Positions 37,643 to 49,347 of a stretch of 64,000 nucleotides of DNA are shown piece after piece. The position numbers and the translations under genes are program-made. Positions within the stretch are counted from its first letter, which is position 1. Every line of letters starts with the position of its first letter. The notes beneath the pieces are model-generated. The model did not search any database. It was not told the origin of the DNA and was given only the letters and a program-made list of their open reading frames with translations. The stretch is from Mycolicibacterium brumae (lineage in GTDB: Bacteria; Actinomycetota; Actinomycetes; Mycobacteriales; Mycobacteriaceae): assembly GCF_025215495.1 (NCBI RefSeq), contig NZ_CP104302.1, forward strand, positions 3,782,001 through 3,846,000, written 5' to 3'.

Positions 37643-38967
37643 GTCGTCGCGCTGCGTCAGCCGAGCCACCGCCCGCAGCGGGATCGGCAGCCAGTTCGGC
37701 CGGTGCCGCGCCTCGTACCCGCATTCGTAGACGGCCTTGTCCAGTTCGTAGCCGGCCAGCACCTCGGCGTGATCGCGCGGGTCGAGTTCGCCGACCTCGG
37801 CGTAGCCGGCGCAGAACGCGTCTCGGTTCCGGATCACCCACTCCCGGGCGCGGGCGGCGAGTTGCTTGTCCCGCGGGTCGCCGCCCTGTCCGAGAATCGG
37901 CTGATAGGCCGCGTACTCGTAGGACCGCAGCATCCCCGCCACATCGCGCAGCGCCGAATCCGGCTGCCGCCGCACCGACAGCGGGGTCCCCGGCTCCCCC
38001 TCGAAATCGATGATGATCCAGTCCCGCGGGGTGCGCAGCACCTGACCCAGATGCAGATCGCCGTGCACTCGCTGCACGCTGATCGGCGCGCCGGCCAACG
38101 CGGCGATCCGCCGCTGCGCGGCCTCGGCGAACTCCGCCAGCGCCGGCGTCTGAGAGGTCACCGCGCGCATCCGTTCGGAGAGCAGTTCGGCAGGGAATTC
38201 CGCTGCGGCGCCGCCTAATTCGCGGGCCAGGATCTGGTGCACCGCGGCGACCGCGTGGCCCAGCCGATGCGACTCCGCGGCGAAGTCGCCGCCGACCTCC
38301 TCGGCGTACAGGTCGCCCTCGGCGTACAGATCGCGGGAGCTCGCGGTGGCCATCGCCCAGCCCTCCGAGGAGTTCGCGGCGAACTCGGTGAGCATGCCCA
38401 GCGGGCACGGCTGCCCGTCCCATTCGGTGTCGTAGGCGCCCAGCAGCCGGGCGGCGTTCGGACTGTTCGCCCGGCCCAGCACCCGGTTGAGCTCCACGTC
38501 GGGGTTCACCCCTGGGCTGACCCGGCGGAACACCTTCAGGATCGCGTGCTGGTGGTAGATCACGCTGGTGTTGGACTGTTCGGCGCCGGTCACCCGGGCC
38601 GGCGCCGACGGGTCCACCGTCGCGCCCGGCTCGAGGCTGAACTGGACCCGGCCGCGGACGAAGCCCGTGCTGAACAGCTCCAGCAGCGTGGCGCAGGACG
38701 CCTGGTCGTACAACGCGTCGTAGCCGGTGCGGCCCCGCTCGTCCTCGCCGATGGTGGCGATCTCGGCGTACTCCGGGATCGGCTCGCGGTCCCAGCAGAC
38801 GATCACCTGGTAGCGCTCGCCCCCGCCGTCGGCGTATTGGGCGTCCACCAGCATCAGATCCAGCCCGTCGGCCAGCGGTGTCACCACCGCCGCCTCCGCC
38901 CGGACCAGCTCCCGGCCCCGGCCGGCGTACCAGCGCCGCTGCGGAAGCCATTGCGCGAAGGGCAGAC

Positions 38968-38971
<4 letters not shown>
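37640..38971 (-). CDS. mak: Maltokinase (Mak/Pep2)
   Basis: 443 residues from a GTG that overlaps the treS stop (GTGA). Its kinase fold resembles aminoglycoside phosphotransferases: catalytic [12 protein letters not shown] and metal-binding [11 protein letters not shown], with an N-terminal cap [16 protein letters not shown] typical of Pep2. It uses ATP to phosphorylate maltose to maltose-1-phosphate for GlgE, which makes alpha-glucan. GlgE is not in the window. Forms a complex with TreS in mycobacteria. Confidence 0.96.
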
Positions 38972-40740
<1,769 letters not shown>

Positions 40741-40791
40741 GATCAACTTCGCACGTTAGGCGGGATCGGCGCGGTTCGCCACCGCCGCCGG

Positions 40792-41841
40792 TCAGCGGGT
40801 CGCGGCCACCAGCACCGGGCCGGGTCGCACCCCGACCTTCACCCGGGCGCCGGGCGGGAAGTCACGGCCCCGGGCGCTGCCGACCTCGACGATCAGCAGG
40901 GTGCCGTCGACCAGCACCACGTGCACCCGCGAAATCGGCCCGAGGAACGCGTTGGACTCGATGACGCCGGGCCCGTCGTCGTCGACCCGAAGCGCGAGCT
41001 CCTCGGGCCGGACCAGCGCCAATCCCGAACCGGAGGTGATGGAGCCCGGTTTGGTGGGCAGTGACACCCCCAGCAGTCGGGCCTTGCCGTCGCTCACCAC
41101 CGCCGGCACGTAGTTGCTCAACCCGATGAAGTCCGCGACGAACGGGGTGGCCGGGTGGGCGTACAGCTCGGCGGGAGTGTCGATCTGTTCCAGCGTGCCA
41201 CCGCTCATCACCGCGACCCGGTCCGCCATGGCCAGCGCCTCTTCCTGGTCGTGGGTGACGAAAACGGTGGTGATGCCCAATTCGAGCTGGATGTGGCGGA
41301 TCTGTTCGCGCAGCTGAGAGCGCACCTTGGCGTCCAGCGCCGACAGCGGCTCGTCCAGCAGCAGCACCTGCGGTTCGATGGCCAGCGCCCGGGCCAGCGC
41401 CACCCTTTGCTGCTCGCCGCCGGAGAGCTGGTCGGCGAACTTGTCCGCGTGCGCGGACAGCCCGACGAGTTCGAGCATCTCCCCGGCGCGACGGGTGCGC
41501 TCCGCGCCGGGAAGTTTGCGCAGCTTCAGCCCGAAGGCGACATTGTCGATGGCGCTGAGGTGCGGGAACAGGCTGTAGGCCTGGAACACCATGCCCATGT
41601 CGCGCTTGTTGGCCGGCGTCTCGGTGATGTCGACGCCGTCGATCAGCACCCGTCCGGCGCTGGGCTCGTCCAACCCGGCGACGATGCGCAGCGCGGTGGT
41701 CTTCCCGCAGCCCGACGGACCCAGCAGCGCCACCAGCTCACCGGGTTCGATTCGCAGCGTGAGCCCGTCCAGCGCCCGGACCGGCCCGTAGTGCTGGCCC
41801 AGTTCGACCAGGTCCACCGACACACTCTTGCGCGCATTCAC
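40792..41841 (-). CDS. ABC importer ATPase (polyamine/Fe3+/sulfate type)
   Basis: 349 residues from a GTG that overlaps the upstream permease stop (GTGA). Walker A is LLGPSGCGKTTALR, the Q-loop MVFQAYSLFPHL, the signature LSGGEQQRVALARAL and Walker B LLLDEPLSALD. A C-terminal TOBE domain (about 275-345) follows. This CysA/PotA/FbpC class energises importers of polyamines, iron(III), thiosulfate or phosphonates. It is the last gene of the four-gene importer operon. Confidence 0.93.
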   Translation of the reverse strand: MNARKSVSVDLVELGQHYGPVRALDGLTLRIEPGELVALLGPSGCGKTTALRIVAGLDEPSAGRVLIDGVDITETPANKRDMGMVFQAYSLFPHLSAIDNVAFGLKLRKLPGAERTRRAGEMLELVGLSAHADKFADQLSGGEQQRVALARALAIEPQVLLLDEPLSALDAKVRSQLREQIRHIQLELGITTVFVTHDQEEALAMADRVAVMSGGTLEQIDTPAELYAHPATPFVADFIGLSNYVPAVVSDGKARLLGVSLPTKPGSITSGSGLALVRPEELALRVDDDGPGVIESNAFLGPISRVHVVLVDGTLLIVEVGSARGRDFPPGARVKVGVRPGPVLVAATR

Positions 41842-42620
41842 GGGCGTCTCGCTCCCAGGGTTGAAATGGCGATCCGGCGACCCCGGGTCAGCAGCGCCAG
41901 ACCGGTCAGCAGCAGGAATCCGAACACCAGCACCGCCAGCGACGCCGCCACCGACGTCGTCCCGTCGGTCATGCTGACCGCGACGATCTCCACCTGCAGG
42001 GTGCGGTAGCCCAGCAGTGAGGCGACGGTGTATTCGCCGAGCACCACCGCGGTGGAGATGAAGGCGGCCGACAGGATGCCGGAGGCGATATTGGGCGCCA
42101 CCACCCGGGCGATCGCCGTCGGCCAGGTCGCCCCGAGTGAGCGGGCGGCTTCCACCAGCGTCTGTAGTTGGGTGGCCGACAGCGCCGTGTCCAGCGCGCG
42201 GTAGCCGAACGGCAGCACCAGGACGACGTAGACGAAGGTCAGCGTCAGCGCGGAGTCGCCGAGCAGGTAGGTCACCCAGCCGTAGACATTGCGCAGCCCG
42301 ACGACGATCACCAGCGCGGGCACCACCAGCGGCAGCAGGCAGCAGAACTCCACCAGGCCGCGGGCCCACGGCGCGCGCAGCCGCACCCAGATCAGCGTCG
42401 GCAGCAGCAGCGCCAGCAGCAGCGCCACGGTCAACAGCGCCAGCGCCAGGGAAACCCCGATGGCGCCGTAGAGCGTCGGATCGGCGACCAGGTTGGCCCA
42501 GGCGTCCAGGGTGCGGCCGTCCTGCCACAGGCTGCGGGTGGAGAAATCCGCCATCGCCAGCAGCGGGAACGCGAAGAACGCGGCGAACGCCGCGATCAGC
42601 GCCCAGCGACCCAGCCTCAT
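41838..42620 (-). CDS. ABC importer permease, second subunit
   Basis: 260 residues with about six membrane helices. The EAA loop for ATPase contact is present as LVEAARSLGATWPTAIARVVAPNIASGI. Belongs to the PotC/ModB-like permease class. Coupled to the ATPase by GTGA and to the upstream permease by ATGA. Confidence 0.91.
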   Translation of the reverse strand: MRLGRWALIAAFAAFFAFPLLAMADFSTRSLWQDGRTLDAWANLVADPTLYGAIGVSLALALLTVALLLALLLPTLIWVRLRAPWARGLVEFCCLLPLVVPALVIVVGLRNVYGWVTYLLGDSALTLTFVYVVLVLPFGYRALDTALSATQLQTLVEAARSLGATWPTAIARVVAPNIASGILSAAFISTAVVLGEYTVASLLGYRTLQVEIVAVSMTDGTTSVAASLAVLVFGFLLLTGLALLTRGRRIAISTLGARRP

Positions 42621-43435
42621 GTCAGCCACCTCGAGGTCCGGCGGACCAGCCGGGCGTAGCCGGCCATCACCGCGGCCACCACCACGATCATCTCGCATGC
42701 CAGCGCGTAGGCCAGGCCGGTCTGCCCGAGCATCACCTCGCTGGTCAGCGCCGAGCGGATGAGCAGCGGCAGGATCGGGCTGCCCTGGGTGACCAGGGCG
42801 GCCGCGGTCGCGTAGGCGGCGAACGCGTTGGCGAACAGCAGCAGCGCCGATCCGGCGAACATCGGCCACAGCAGCGGGGCCCCGACCTCGCGCCAGTACT
42901 GCCAGCGCGACGCGCCCAGGCTGACCGCGGCTTCCCGCCACTGTCGGCGCAGTCCTTCCAGCGCGGGCAGGAACACGATCACCATCAGCGGGATCTGAAA
43001 GTAGGTGTAGACCAGGATCAGCCCGGGCAGGCCGTAGAGCCAGCCGCCGGTCAGGCCGAGCACCCCGAAGGTCGCCATGAACGCGAACGCCAGCGCGACG
43101 CCGCCGAATTGGGCCAGCACCCCGCACATCGCCAGCGCCGTGCGGCGCAGCACCGAGTCGGCCCGGCCGCCGACGATGAGCCCGGCCAGCACCGCCCCGA
43201 AGATCGCGCCCAGGGCCGCCGAACTGGCCGACAGCGCCAGGCTGCGGCCCAGCGCCGCGAGCGCGGGGCCGTCGAACAGTGCCGCGATATTGGCGCCGGA
43301 CAGCGAGCCGTCCACCAGGAAGGCGCCCACCAGCACCGTCACCGACGGCACGATCAGGAAGATCGCCACGAAGCCCAGGAACGGCAGCAGCGGGGCGGCG
43401 CCGCGGATTCGGCGCAGGGCGGGGATGTCAGCCAA
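42617..43435 (-). CDS. ABC importer permease, first subunit
   Basis: 272 residues read from TTG 43435, which lies 8 nt inside the upstream gene; no ATG or GTG is near, and the frame reaches family sequence at once. About six helices; the EAA loop is REAAVSLGASRWQYWREVGAPLLWP. Belongs to the PotB-like class. The rare TTG start and overlap suggest translation coupled to the binding-protein gene. Confidence 0.88.
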   Translation of the reverse strand: MADIPALRRIRGAAPLLPFLGFVAIFLIVPSVTVLVGAFLVDGSLSGANIAALFDGPALAALGRSLALSASSAALGAIFGAVLAGLIVGGRADSVLRRTALAMCGVLAQFGGVALAFAFMATFGVLGLTGGWLYGLPGLILVYTYFQIPLMVIVFLPALEGLRRQWREAAVSLGASRWQYWREVGAPLLWPMFAGSALLLFANAFAAYATAAALVTQGSPILPLLIRSALTSEVMLGQTGLAYALACEMIVVVAAVMAGYARLVRRTSRWLT

Positions 43436-44552
43436 CGGCCTTGGACCAGTTGGCGGCCAGGTAGGCCGCGGCGGCGTCGGTCTGCGCCTGGGTCGGGATG
43501 GTGATCGGACCGTCGATGGTCACCATGGTCTGGTACGCCTTCTGGTCCAGCGTGCCGGCCAGCATCATCACGTCGGCCCGAACCGGCCGGACGCCGCTGT
43601 GCGCGAGCAGGTTCTGGCCGCGGTCGCTGAACAGGAACTCCTGCCAGAGCCGGGCCGCCGCCGGGTGCGGCGCGTCGATATTGATGGCCTGGTGGTAGTA
43701 GCCGGCGACCGCCGCGTCGTGCGGCACGAACACCTTCCAGCTGGGGATCTTCTCGGTCTCCACGCCGTTGAGGTAGTTCCAGTCGATGACGACGGGTGTC
43801 TGGCCGGCCTCGATGGTGGCCGGGGTGGGGTCGACGGGCAGGAAGTTGCCCGCCGCGTTGAGCCGGCGGAAGAAGTCCACGCCCTTGGAGATGTCGTCGG
43901 CCGAGCCGCCCTCGGCGACGGCGGCCATCAGCACCCCGGAGAATCCGGCGCCGGCCTGGGTGGGGTCGCCGTTGAGCGCGACCATGCCCTTGAACTCGGG
44001 TTTGAGCAGATCGGCCACCGCGGTCACGTCGGGGACCTTCGCGGAGTCGTAGCCGACGGACATGAAGCCGCCGTAATCGGCGACCCAGCGGCCCTCGGGG
44101 TGCTTGAGCCGATCCAGGATGTCGTCGAACACCATCACCTTGTACGGGGCGAACATGTCGACGTTGGCCAGCGTGACGGCCTGGCCGAGGTCGAAGACGT
44201 CCGGCGCGGTGTCCTTGCCGCGCTGCTGGACGGCGGCGTTGATCTCCTCCTGGCTGTTGGCGTCGGGTAGCGCGGAGTTGACCTTGATGCCGTAGGTGTC
44301 GCTGAAGGTCTTCAGGATGGTCCCGTAGTTGGCCCAGGTCGGCGGCAGCGCGATGACGTTCAGCTCGCCCTCAGCCTGCGCCGCGGCGATCAGGCCGTCC
44401 ATCCCGCCGAAGTCGGCCACCGAGGTGGCGGTGGCGGCCGCCGAGGTGTTCACCTCGCGTTCCGGCGGGGCGCAGCCGGTCACCGTTGTCAGAGCGAGCA
44501 CCGCCACCTGGGCGAGCGCCGCGGCGGCGATCCATCCACGGGTCGTCGTCAT
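43428..44552 (-). CDS. ABC importer substrate-binding lipoprotein
   Basis: 374 residues from ATG 44552. The lipoprotein signal ends in the lipobox LTTVTGCAPP (Cys about 27). The mature protein follows the PotD/iron-binding cluster: GELNVIALPPTWANYGTILKTFSDTYGIKVN, VDMFAPYKV, GRWVADYGGFMSVGYD, PHPAAARLWQEFLFSDRGQ. Ligand unknown; an anion, polyamine or Fe3+ chelate are the class options. First gene of the importer operon, 69 bp after the antigen 85 gene with a terminator hairpin between. Confidence 0.88.
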   Translation of the reverse strand: MTTTRGWIAAAALAQVAVLALTTVTGCAPPEREVNTSAAATATSVADFGGMDGLIAAAQAEGELNVIALPPTWANYGTILKTFSDTYGIKVNSALPDANSQEEINAAVQQRGKDTAPDVFDLGQAVTLANVDMFAPYKVMVFDDILDRLKHPEGRWVADYGGFMSVGYDSAKVPDVTAVADLLKPEFKGMVALNGDPTQAGAGFSGVLMAAVAEGGSADDISKGVDFFRRLNAAGNFLPVDPTPATIEAGQTPVVIDWNYLNGVETEKIPSWKVFVPHDAAVAGYYHQAINIDAPHPAAARLWQEFLFSDRGQNLLAHSGVRPVRADVMMLAGTLDQKAYQTMVTIDGPITIPTQAQTDAAAAYLAANWSKAVG

Positions 44553-44569
44553 GGCCCATAGCCAAACAC

Positions 44570-44605
44570 AATCGGGCCCCTCACCCAAAGGTGAGGGGCC
44601 CGATT
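44570..44605 (-). terminator. Terminator hairpin after the second antigen 85 gene
   Basis: A perfect 16-bp stem (AATCGGGCCCCTCACC and complement at 44590-44605) with a CAAA loop. Read on the minus strand it follows the antigen 85 stop by about 16 nt and is followed by GTGTTTGGC. It should separate that gene from the importer operon. Confidence 0.72.
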
Positions 44606-44621
44606 TGCGGTTCTAGGGACT

Positions 44622-46143
<1,522 letters not shown>

Positions 46144-46902
46144 ATGCGCCGAGCAGTGCGTTCCGCTCTTGTGCTGATGGCGACGCTGACGCTGCTGCCG
46201 CTGGCCGCACCCGCGGTCGGAGTCGCGGCGGTGACCACCGCGGTCAGCGCCCCCGTCGTCGATGTGCAGCCGCCCGCCGGCTCCACCGTCGGCGTCGCGC
46301 ATCCGGTGATCGTCAGCTACGGCGAGCCGATCCCGGCGACCTCGCGGGCCGCGGCCGAGCGTTCCATCAAGATCACCGCCCCCGCCGACGTGACGGGCCA
46401 CTTCGAATGGCTCGACGACTACACCGTGCAGTTCGTGCCCGACGAGTACTGGCCGGCGCACTCGCAGATTTCGGCGACCGTGGACAACGTGCCGCTGAAC
46501 TTCAACACCGGCGCCGCGGTGCTGGGCGTCGCCTCCATCTCCGGGTACTCCTTCACCGTCAGCGTCGACGGCGTCACCCAGCGCCGGATGCCCGCGTCGA
46601 TGGGCAAGGCGAAGTTCCCGACCCCGCAGGGTTCGTTCACCGTGCTGGGCAAGGAGAACCCGGTGGTGATGGACTCCCGCACCATCGGCATTCCGCTGAG
46701 CGACCCGGAGGGCTACAAGCTCACCGTCAACTACGCGGTCCGGATCACCTGGGGCGGGGTGTACGTGCACTCCGCGCCGTGGTCGACAGGTTCGCAGGGC
46801 TACGCCAACGTCAGCCACGGCTGCATCAACCTCAGCCCGGACAACGCCGCCTGGTACTACAACATGGTCGGCATCGGCGACCCGGTGCAGGTCAAGGCCT
46901 GA
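46144..46902 (+). CDS. ldtA: L,D-transpeptidase (LdtMt1-like)
   Basis: 252 residues from ATG 46144. The signal peptide (about 1-27) is followed by a bacterial Ig-like domain (about 35-120, VDVQPPAGSTVGVAHPVIVSYGEPI) and the YkuD catalytic domain (about 125-250). The catalytic Cys227 lies in NVSHGCINLSPDNAAW (S-H-G-C-x-N motif), with the partner His in GVYVHSAPW. It makes 3-3 peptidoglycan cross-links and is the carbapenem target. Length and Cys position match LdtMt1 (Rv0116c). Confidence 0.93.
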   Translation: MRRAVRSALVLMATLTLLPLAAPAVGVAAVTTAVSAPVVDVQPPAGSTVGVAHPVIVSYGEPIPATSRAAAERSIKITAPADVTGHFEWLDDYTVQFVPDEYWPAHSQISATVDNVPLNFNTGAAVLGVASISGYSFTVSVDGVTQRRMPASMGKAKFPTPQGSFTVLGKENPVVMDSRTIGIPLSDPEGYKLTVNYAVRITWGGVYVHSAPWSTGSQGYANVSHGCINLSPDNAAWYYNMVGIGDPVQVKA

Positions 46903-46937
46903 TAGCGCGCGAGGAAGCGGTCAGGCCTTGAGACGCG

Positions 46938-47089
46938 CCGCCGTGCGCGGCGGGTTTGCGGGCGGCCGGTTAGCGCGCCGCCGCGAACGGCCAATTGACG
47001 CACGAGGGCTCCATGGCGTCCGCCTCGCGGGGGGCGGTCCTGGGCCGTTGTGTTCCTAGTTGGCCGCTCGTACCGTGGTTGGCCGCTCG
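46938..47089. repeat. Hairpin and 12-bp direct repeat between ldtA and the rhomboid gene
   Basis: The 222-bp convergent gap contains a 6-bp hairpin CCGCCG-TGCG-CGGCGG (46938-46953) followed by GTTT, a weak terminator for ldtA. It also holds two exact copies of GTTGGCCGCTCG (47059-47070 and 47078-47089). No gene is supported here. Confidence 0.45.
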
Positions 47090-47124
47090 AGAAGGAAACG
47101 TGCCGCCGGGGAGCAGTTCGGCGA

Positions 47125-47973
47125 TCAGGCGGCGTAGAGCGCGAGCAGCTGGGTGGTCCGCCACCAGCACAGCGCGACGAACACCGCGAACAGCGCGATC
47201 GGCACGCCGAACTGCACCAGGTTCCGATTCGCCGGGCGGGCGTAGGCGTATCCCAGCGCGATCAGCGCGCCGGTGACGAGCCCGCCGACGTGGCCCTGCC
47301 AGCTGATGCCGGGGAAGCTGAAGGTCAGCACCAGGTTGGCGACGATCAGGCCGGCCACCATGCCGACGTTGAGCTTGAGCTTCTTGCCCACCACGAACGT
47401 CGCGGCGAACAGCCCGAAGATCGCGCCGGACGCGCCCGCGGTCAGGGTGTTCATCGAGGCCAACAGGTAGACCAGCACCGATCCGCCCAGGCCGCTGAGC
47501 CCGTACAGGATGCCGTAGCGGGTGCGGCCGAGCCAGGATTCCAGCGCCGGCCCGACGATGAACAGCGCGTACATGTTGAACAGCAGGTGCACCACCCCGT
47601 GGTGCAGGAACATCGAGGTGACCATCCGGTACCACTGGTCGTAGAACGCGACCCCCGGTGGCCACAGGGCCAGCTCTTCGGTGGTGGCTGGGACCACCAG
47701 CTGCACGACGTACATCAGCAGGCAGGCGCCCATCAGGGTGTAGGTGAGCACCGGCTTGCCGTCGGTGGGCCGGCCGCCGAATGCCGTGCGCACCTGCCGC
47801 ACCGACCGTTGCCCCTCGGACACACAGTCCGGGCACTGGTGGCCGACGGCGGCGGCGGTCATGCAGTCCGGGCAGATCGGCCGGCCGCAGCGGTTGCAGC
47901 CGATCCGCGCGGGATGGTTCGGATGCCGGTAGCAGGGCGGGGCCGGCGGCTGCGGGCCGTTAGGGGTGCTCAT
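47125..47973 (-). CDS. Rhomboid intramembrane serine protease (Rv0110-like)
   Basis: 282 residues from ATG 47973. The N-terminal zinc-binding CxxC set (CNRCGRPICPDCMTAAAVGHQCPDC, about 26-50) resembles a B-box. Six to seven membrane helices follow. The catalytic Ser lies in LTAGASGAIFGLFAA and the His in SWQGHVGGLVTGALI, with WYRMVTSMFLHHGVVHLLFNM before. It cuts membrane proteins within the bilayer; substrate unknown. TATCTT lies 8 nt before the ATG (47982-47987), so a leaderless transcript is likely. Confidence 0.93.
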   Translation of the reverse strand: MSTPNGPQPPAPPCYRHPNHPARIGCNRCGRPICPDCMTAAAVGHQCPDCVSEGQRSVRQVRTAFGGRPTDGKPVLTYTLMGACLLMYVVQLVVPATTEELALWPPGVAFYDQWYRMVTSMFLHHGVVHLLFNMYALFIVGPALESWLGRTRYGILYGLSGLGGSVLVYLLASMNTLTAGASGAIFGLFAATFVVGKKLKLNVGMVAGLIVANLVLTFSFPGISWQGHVGGLVTGALIALGYAYARPANRNLVQFGVPIALFAVFVALCWWRTTQLLALYAA

Positions 47974-48037
47974 CGCCGTCCAAGATAGCCGCCCGTCCAG
48001 CGCCGATGGCCGAATCCGGGCCGCGCGGGCGTCGTCG

Positions 48038-48043
48038 TAGGGT
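48038..48043 (+). promoter_or_regulatory. Leaderless -10 (TAGGGT) upstream of a 20-codon ORF
   Basis: TAGGGT is followed by TGGCCC and an ATG at 48050, matching leaderless spacing. The serine hydrolase start is 59 nt further, so the transcript would begin with the short ORF. Confidence 0.4.
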
Positions 48044-48049
48044 TGGCCC

Positions 48050-48112
48050 ATGACGACCGCGAGTCGACGATGCGGGGCGAGGAACGAGCCCTGCGGAGGA
48101 GCGAGCAAATGA
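48050..48112 (+). CDS. Candidate leaderless upstream peptide (20 residues) coupled to the serine hydrolase
   Basis: A 20-codon frame from ATG 48050, just 6 nt after a TAGGGT -10, encodes a Cys- and Arg-containing peptide ending NEPCGGASK. Its stop TGA (48110-48112) overlaps the serine hydrolase ATG (48109) as ATGA. The peptide's 3' codons double as the hydrolase ribosome site (GGAGGA). Leaderless short ORFs that control the next gene are known in mycobacteria; whether this one is translated is inferred. Confidence 0.45.
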   Translation: MTTASRRCGARNEPCGGASK

Positions 48113-49347
48113 GTACCGACGGCCGCATCCGGGTTCCCACCGACCTCGACGCCGTGACCACCGTCGGCCCGGAGGAGCAGTCTGGCCTGGGCCCGGCGGC
48201 GGCCGACCGGATCTGGGAATCGGTGCGGCACTGGTACGCCGGCGGCATGCACCCGGCCATTCAGGTGTGTCTTCGGCACCGCGGCGAGGTGATCCTGAAC
48301 CGCTCGATCGGGCACGGCTGGGGCAACGCGCCCGACGACGCCCCGGACGCGGAGAAGATCCTGGCCACCCCGGACACGCCGTTCTGCGTGTACTCGGCCG
48401 CCAAAGCCATCTCGGTGACCGTGGTGCACATGCTGGTCGAGCGCGGCTATTTCTCCCTCGACGACCGGGTGTGCGACTACCTGCCCGGCTACACCAGCCA
48501 TGGCAAGCACCGCACCACTATCCGGCATGTGATGACCCACAGCGCGGGCGTGCCGATTCACCTCGGCCCCCGCCCGGATGTCGAGCGGGTCAACGACAGC
48601 GCCTACACCCGCGAGCAGCTGGGTCTGATGCGGCCGGTGTACCGGCCCGGCCTGATGCACATGTACCACGGTCTGACCTGGGGTCCGCTGATCCGGGAGA
48701 TCGTCTCGGCGGCGACCGGCCGCGAGATCCGGGAGATCCTGGCCACCGAGATCCTGGACCCGCTGGGCTTCCGCTGGTCGAATTACGGTGTCGAGCCGGA
48801 CGACGTCGCGTTGGTCGCGCCGAGCCACGCCACCGGCAAGCCGCTGCCGCCGCTGATGGCGGCCGCGTTCCGCAAGGCGATCGGCGGGACCATCTACGAG
48901 ATGATCCCGTACACCAACACGCCGCTGTTTCTGACCAGCGTGGTGCCGTCGTCGTCGACGGTGTCCAATGCGTTCGAGTTATCGCGGTTCGCCGAGCTGC
49001 TGCGCCGAGGCGGGGAGCTCGACGGGGTGCAGGTGCTGCGGCCGGACACTCTGCGTGCGGCGGTGGAGCCGGTGCGCCGGTTCCGCCCGGACATCGCCAC
49101 CGGCGGCAAGCCGATGCGCTGGGGCACCGGCTACATGTTGGGGGCCAAGCGCTTTGCGCCGTTCGGCCGGGACACCGCGGGCGCGTTCGGACACACCGGG
49201 CTGGTGGACATCGCGGTGTGGGCGGACCCGGCGCGCAGCCTGTCGGCGGCGATCGTGAGCAGCGGCAAACCCGGGACCAACCCGGAGCCGAAGCGCTACC
49301 CCGCTGTGTTGGACCGGATTTCGGCGGAGATCCCGGTCAGCGGATAG
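48109..49347 (+). CDS. Beta-lactamase-related serine hydrolase
   Basis: 412 residues from ATG 48109, behind GGAGGA. The class C beta-lactamase/EstB fold is visible: the nucleophile in FCVYSAAKAISVTVVHMLVERG (S-x-x-K), a Tyr in MHMYHGLTWGPLIREI (Y-x-x-like) and the late FGHTGLVDIAVWADP (HTG). Likely an esterase or peptidase; substrate unknown. A frame extending upstream to 48043 is likely artefact, because its added residues are the uORF DNA in another frame. It ends with an 11-bp overlap against the convergent hrpA. Confidence 0.88.
   Translation: MSTDGRIRVPTDLDAVTTVGPEEQSGLGPAAADRIWESVRHWYAGGMHPAIQVCLRHRGEVILNRSIGHGWGNAPDDAPDAEKILATPDTPFCVYSAAKAISVTVVHMLVERGYFSLDDRVCDYLPGYTSHGKHRTTIRHVMTHSAGVPIHLGPRPDVERVNDSAYTREQLGLMRPVYRPGLMHMYHGLTWGPLIREIVSAATGREIREILATEILDPLGFRWSNYGVEPDDVALVAPSHATGKPLPPLMAAAFRKAIGGTIYEMIPYTNTPLFLTSVVPSSSTVSNAFELSRFAELLRRGGELDGVQVLRPDTLRAAVEPVRRFRPDIATGGKPMRWGTGYMLGAKRFAPFGRDTAGAFGHTGLVDIAVWADPARSLSAAIVSSGKPGTNPEPKRYPAVLDRISAEIPVSG

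Noticed and set aside
46903..47124. tRNA or small RNA gene in the ldtA/rhomboid gap
   Set aside because: No cloverleaf or CCA end could be drawn; only a short hairpin and a 12-bp repeat are present.
48043..48108. 22-codon N-terminal extension of the serine hydrolase
   Set aside because: Translation from 48043 gives an Arg/Glu-rich leader unrelated to the family. The ATG at 48109 has GGAGGA at proper spacing.
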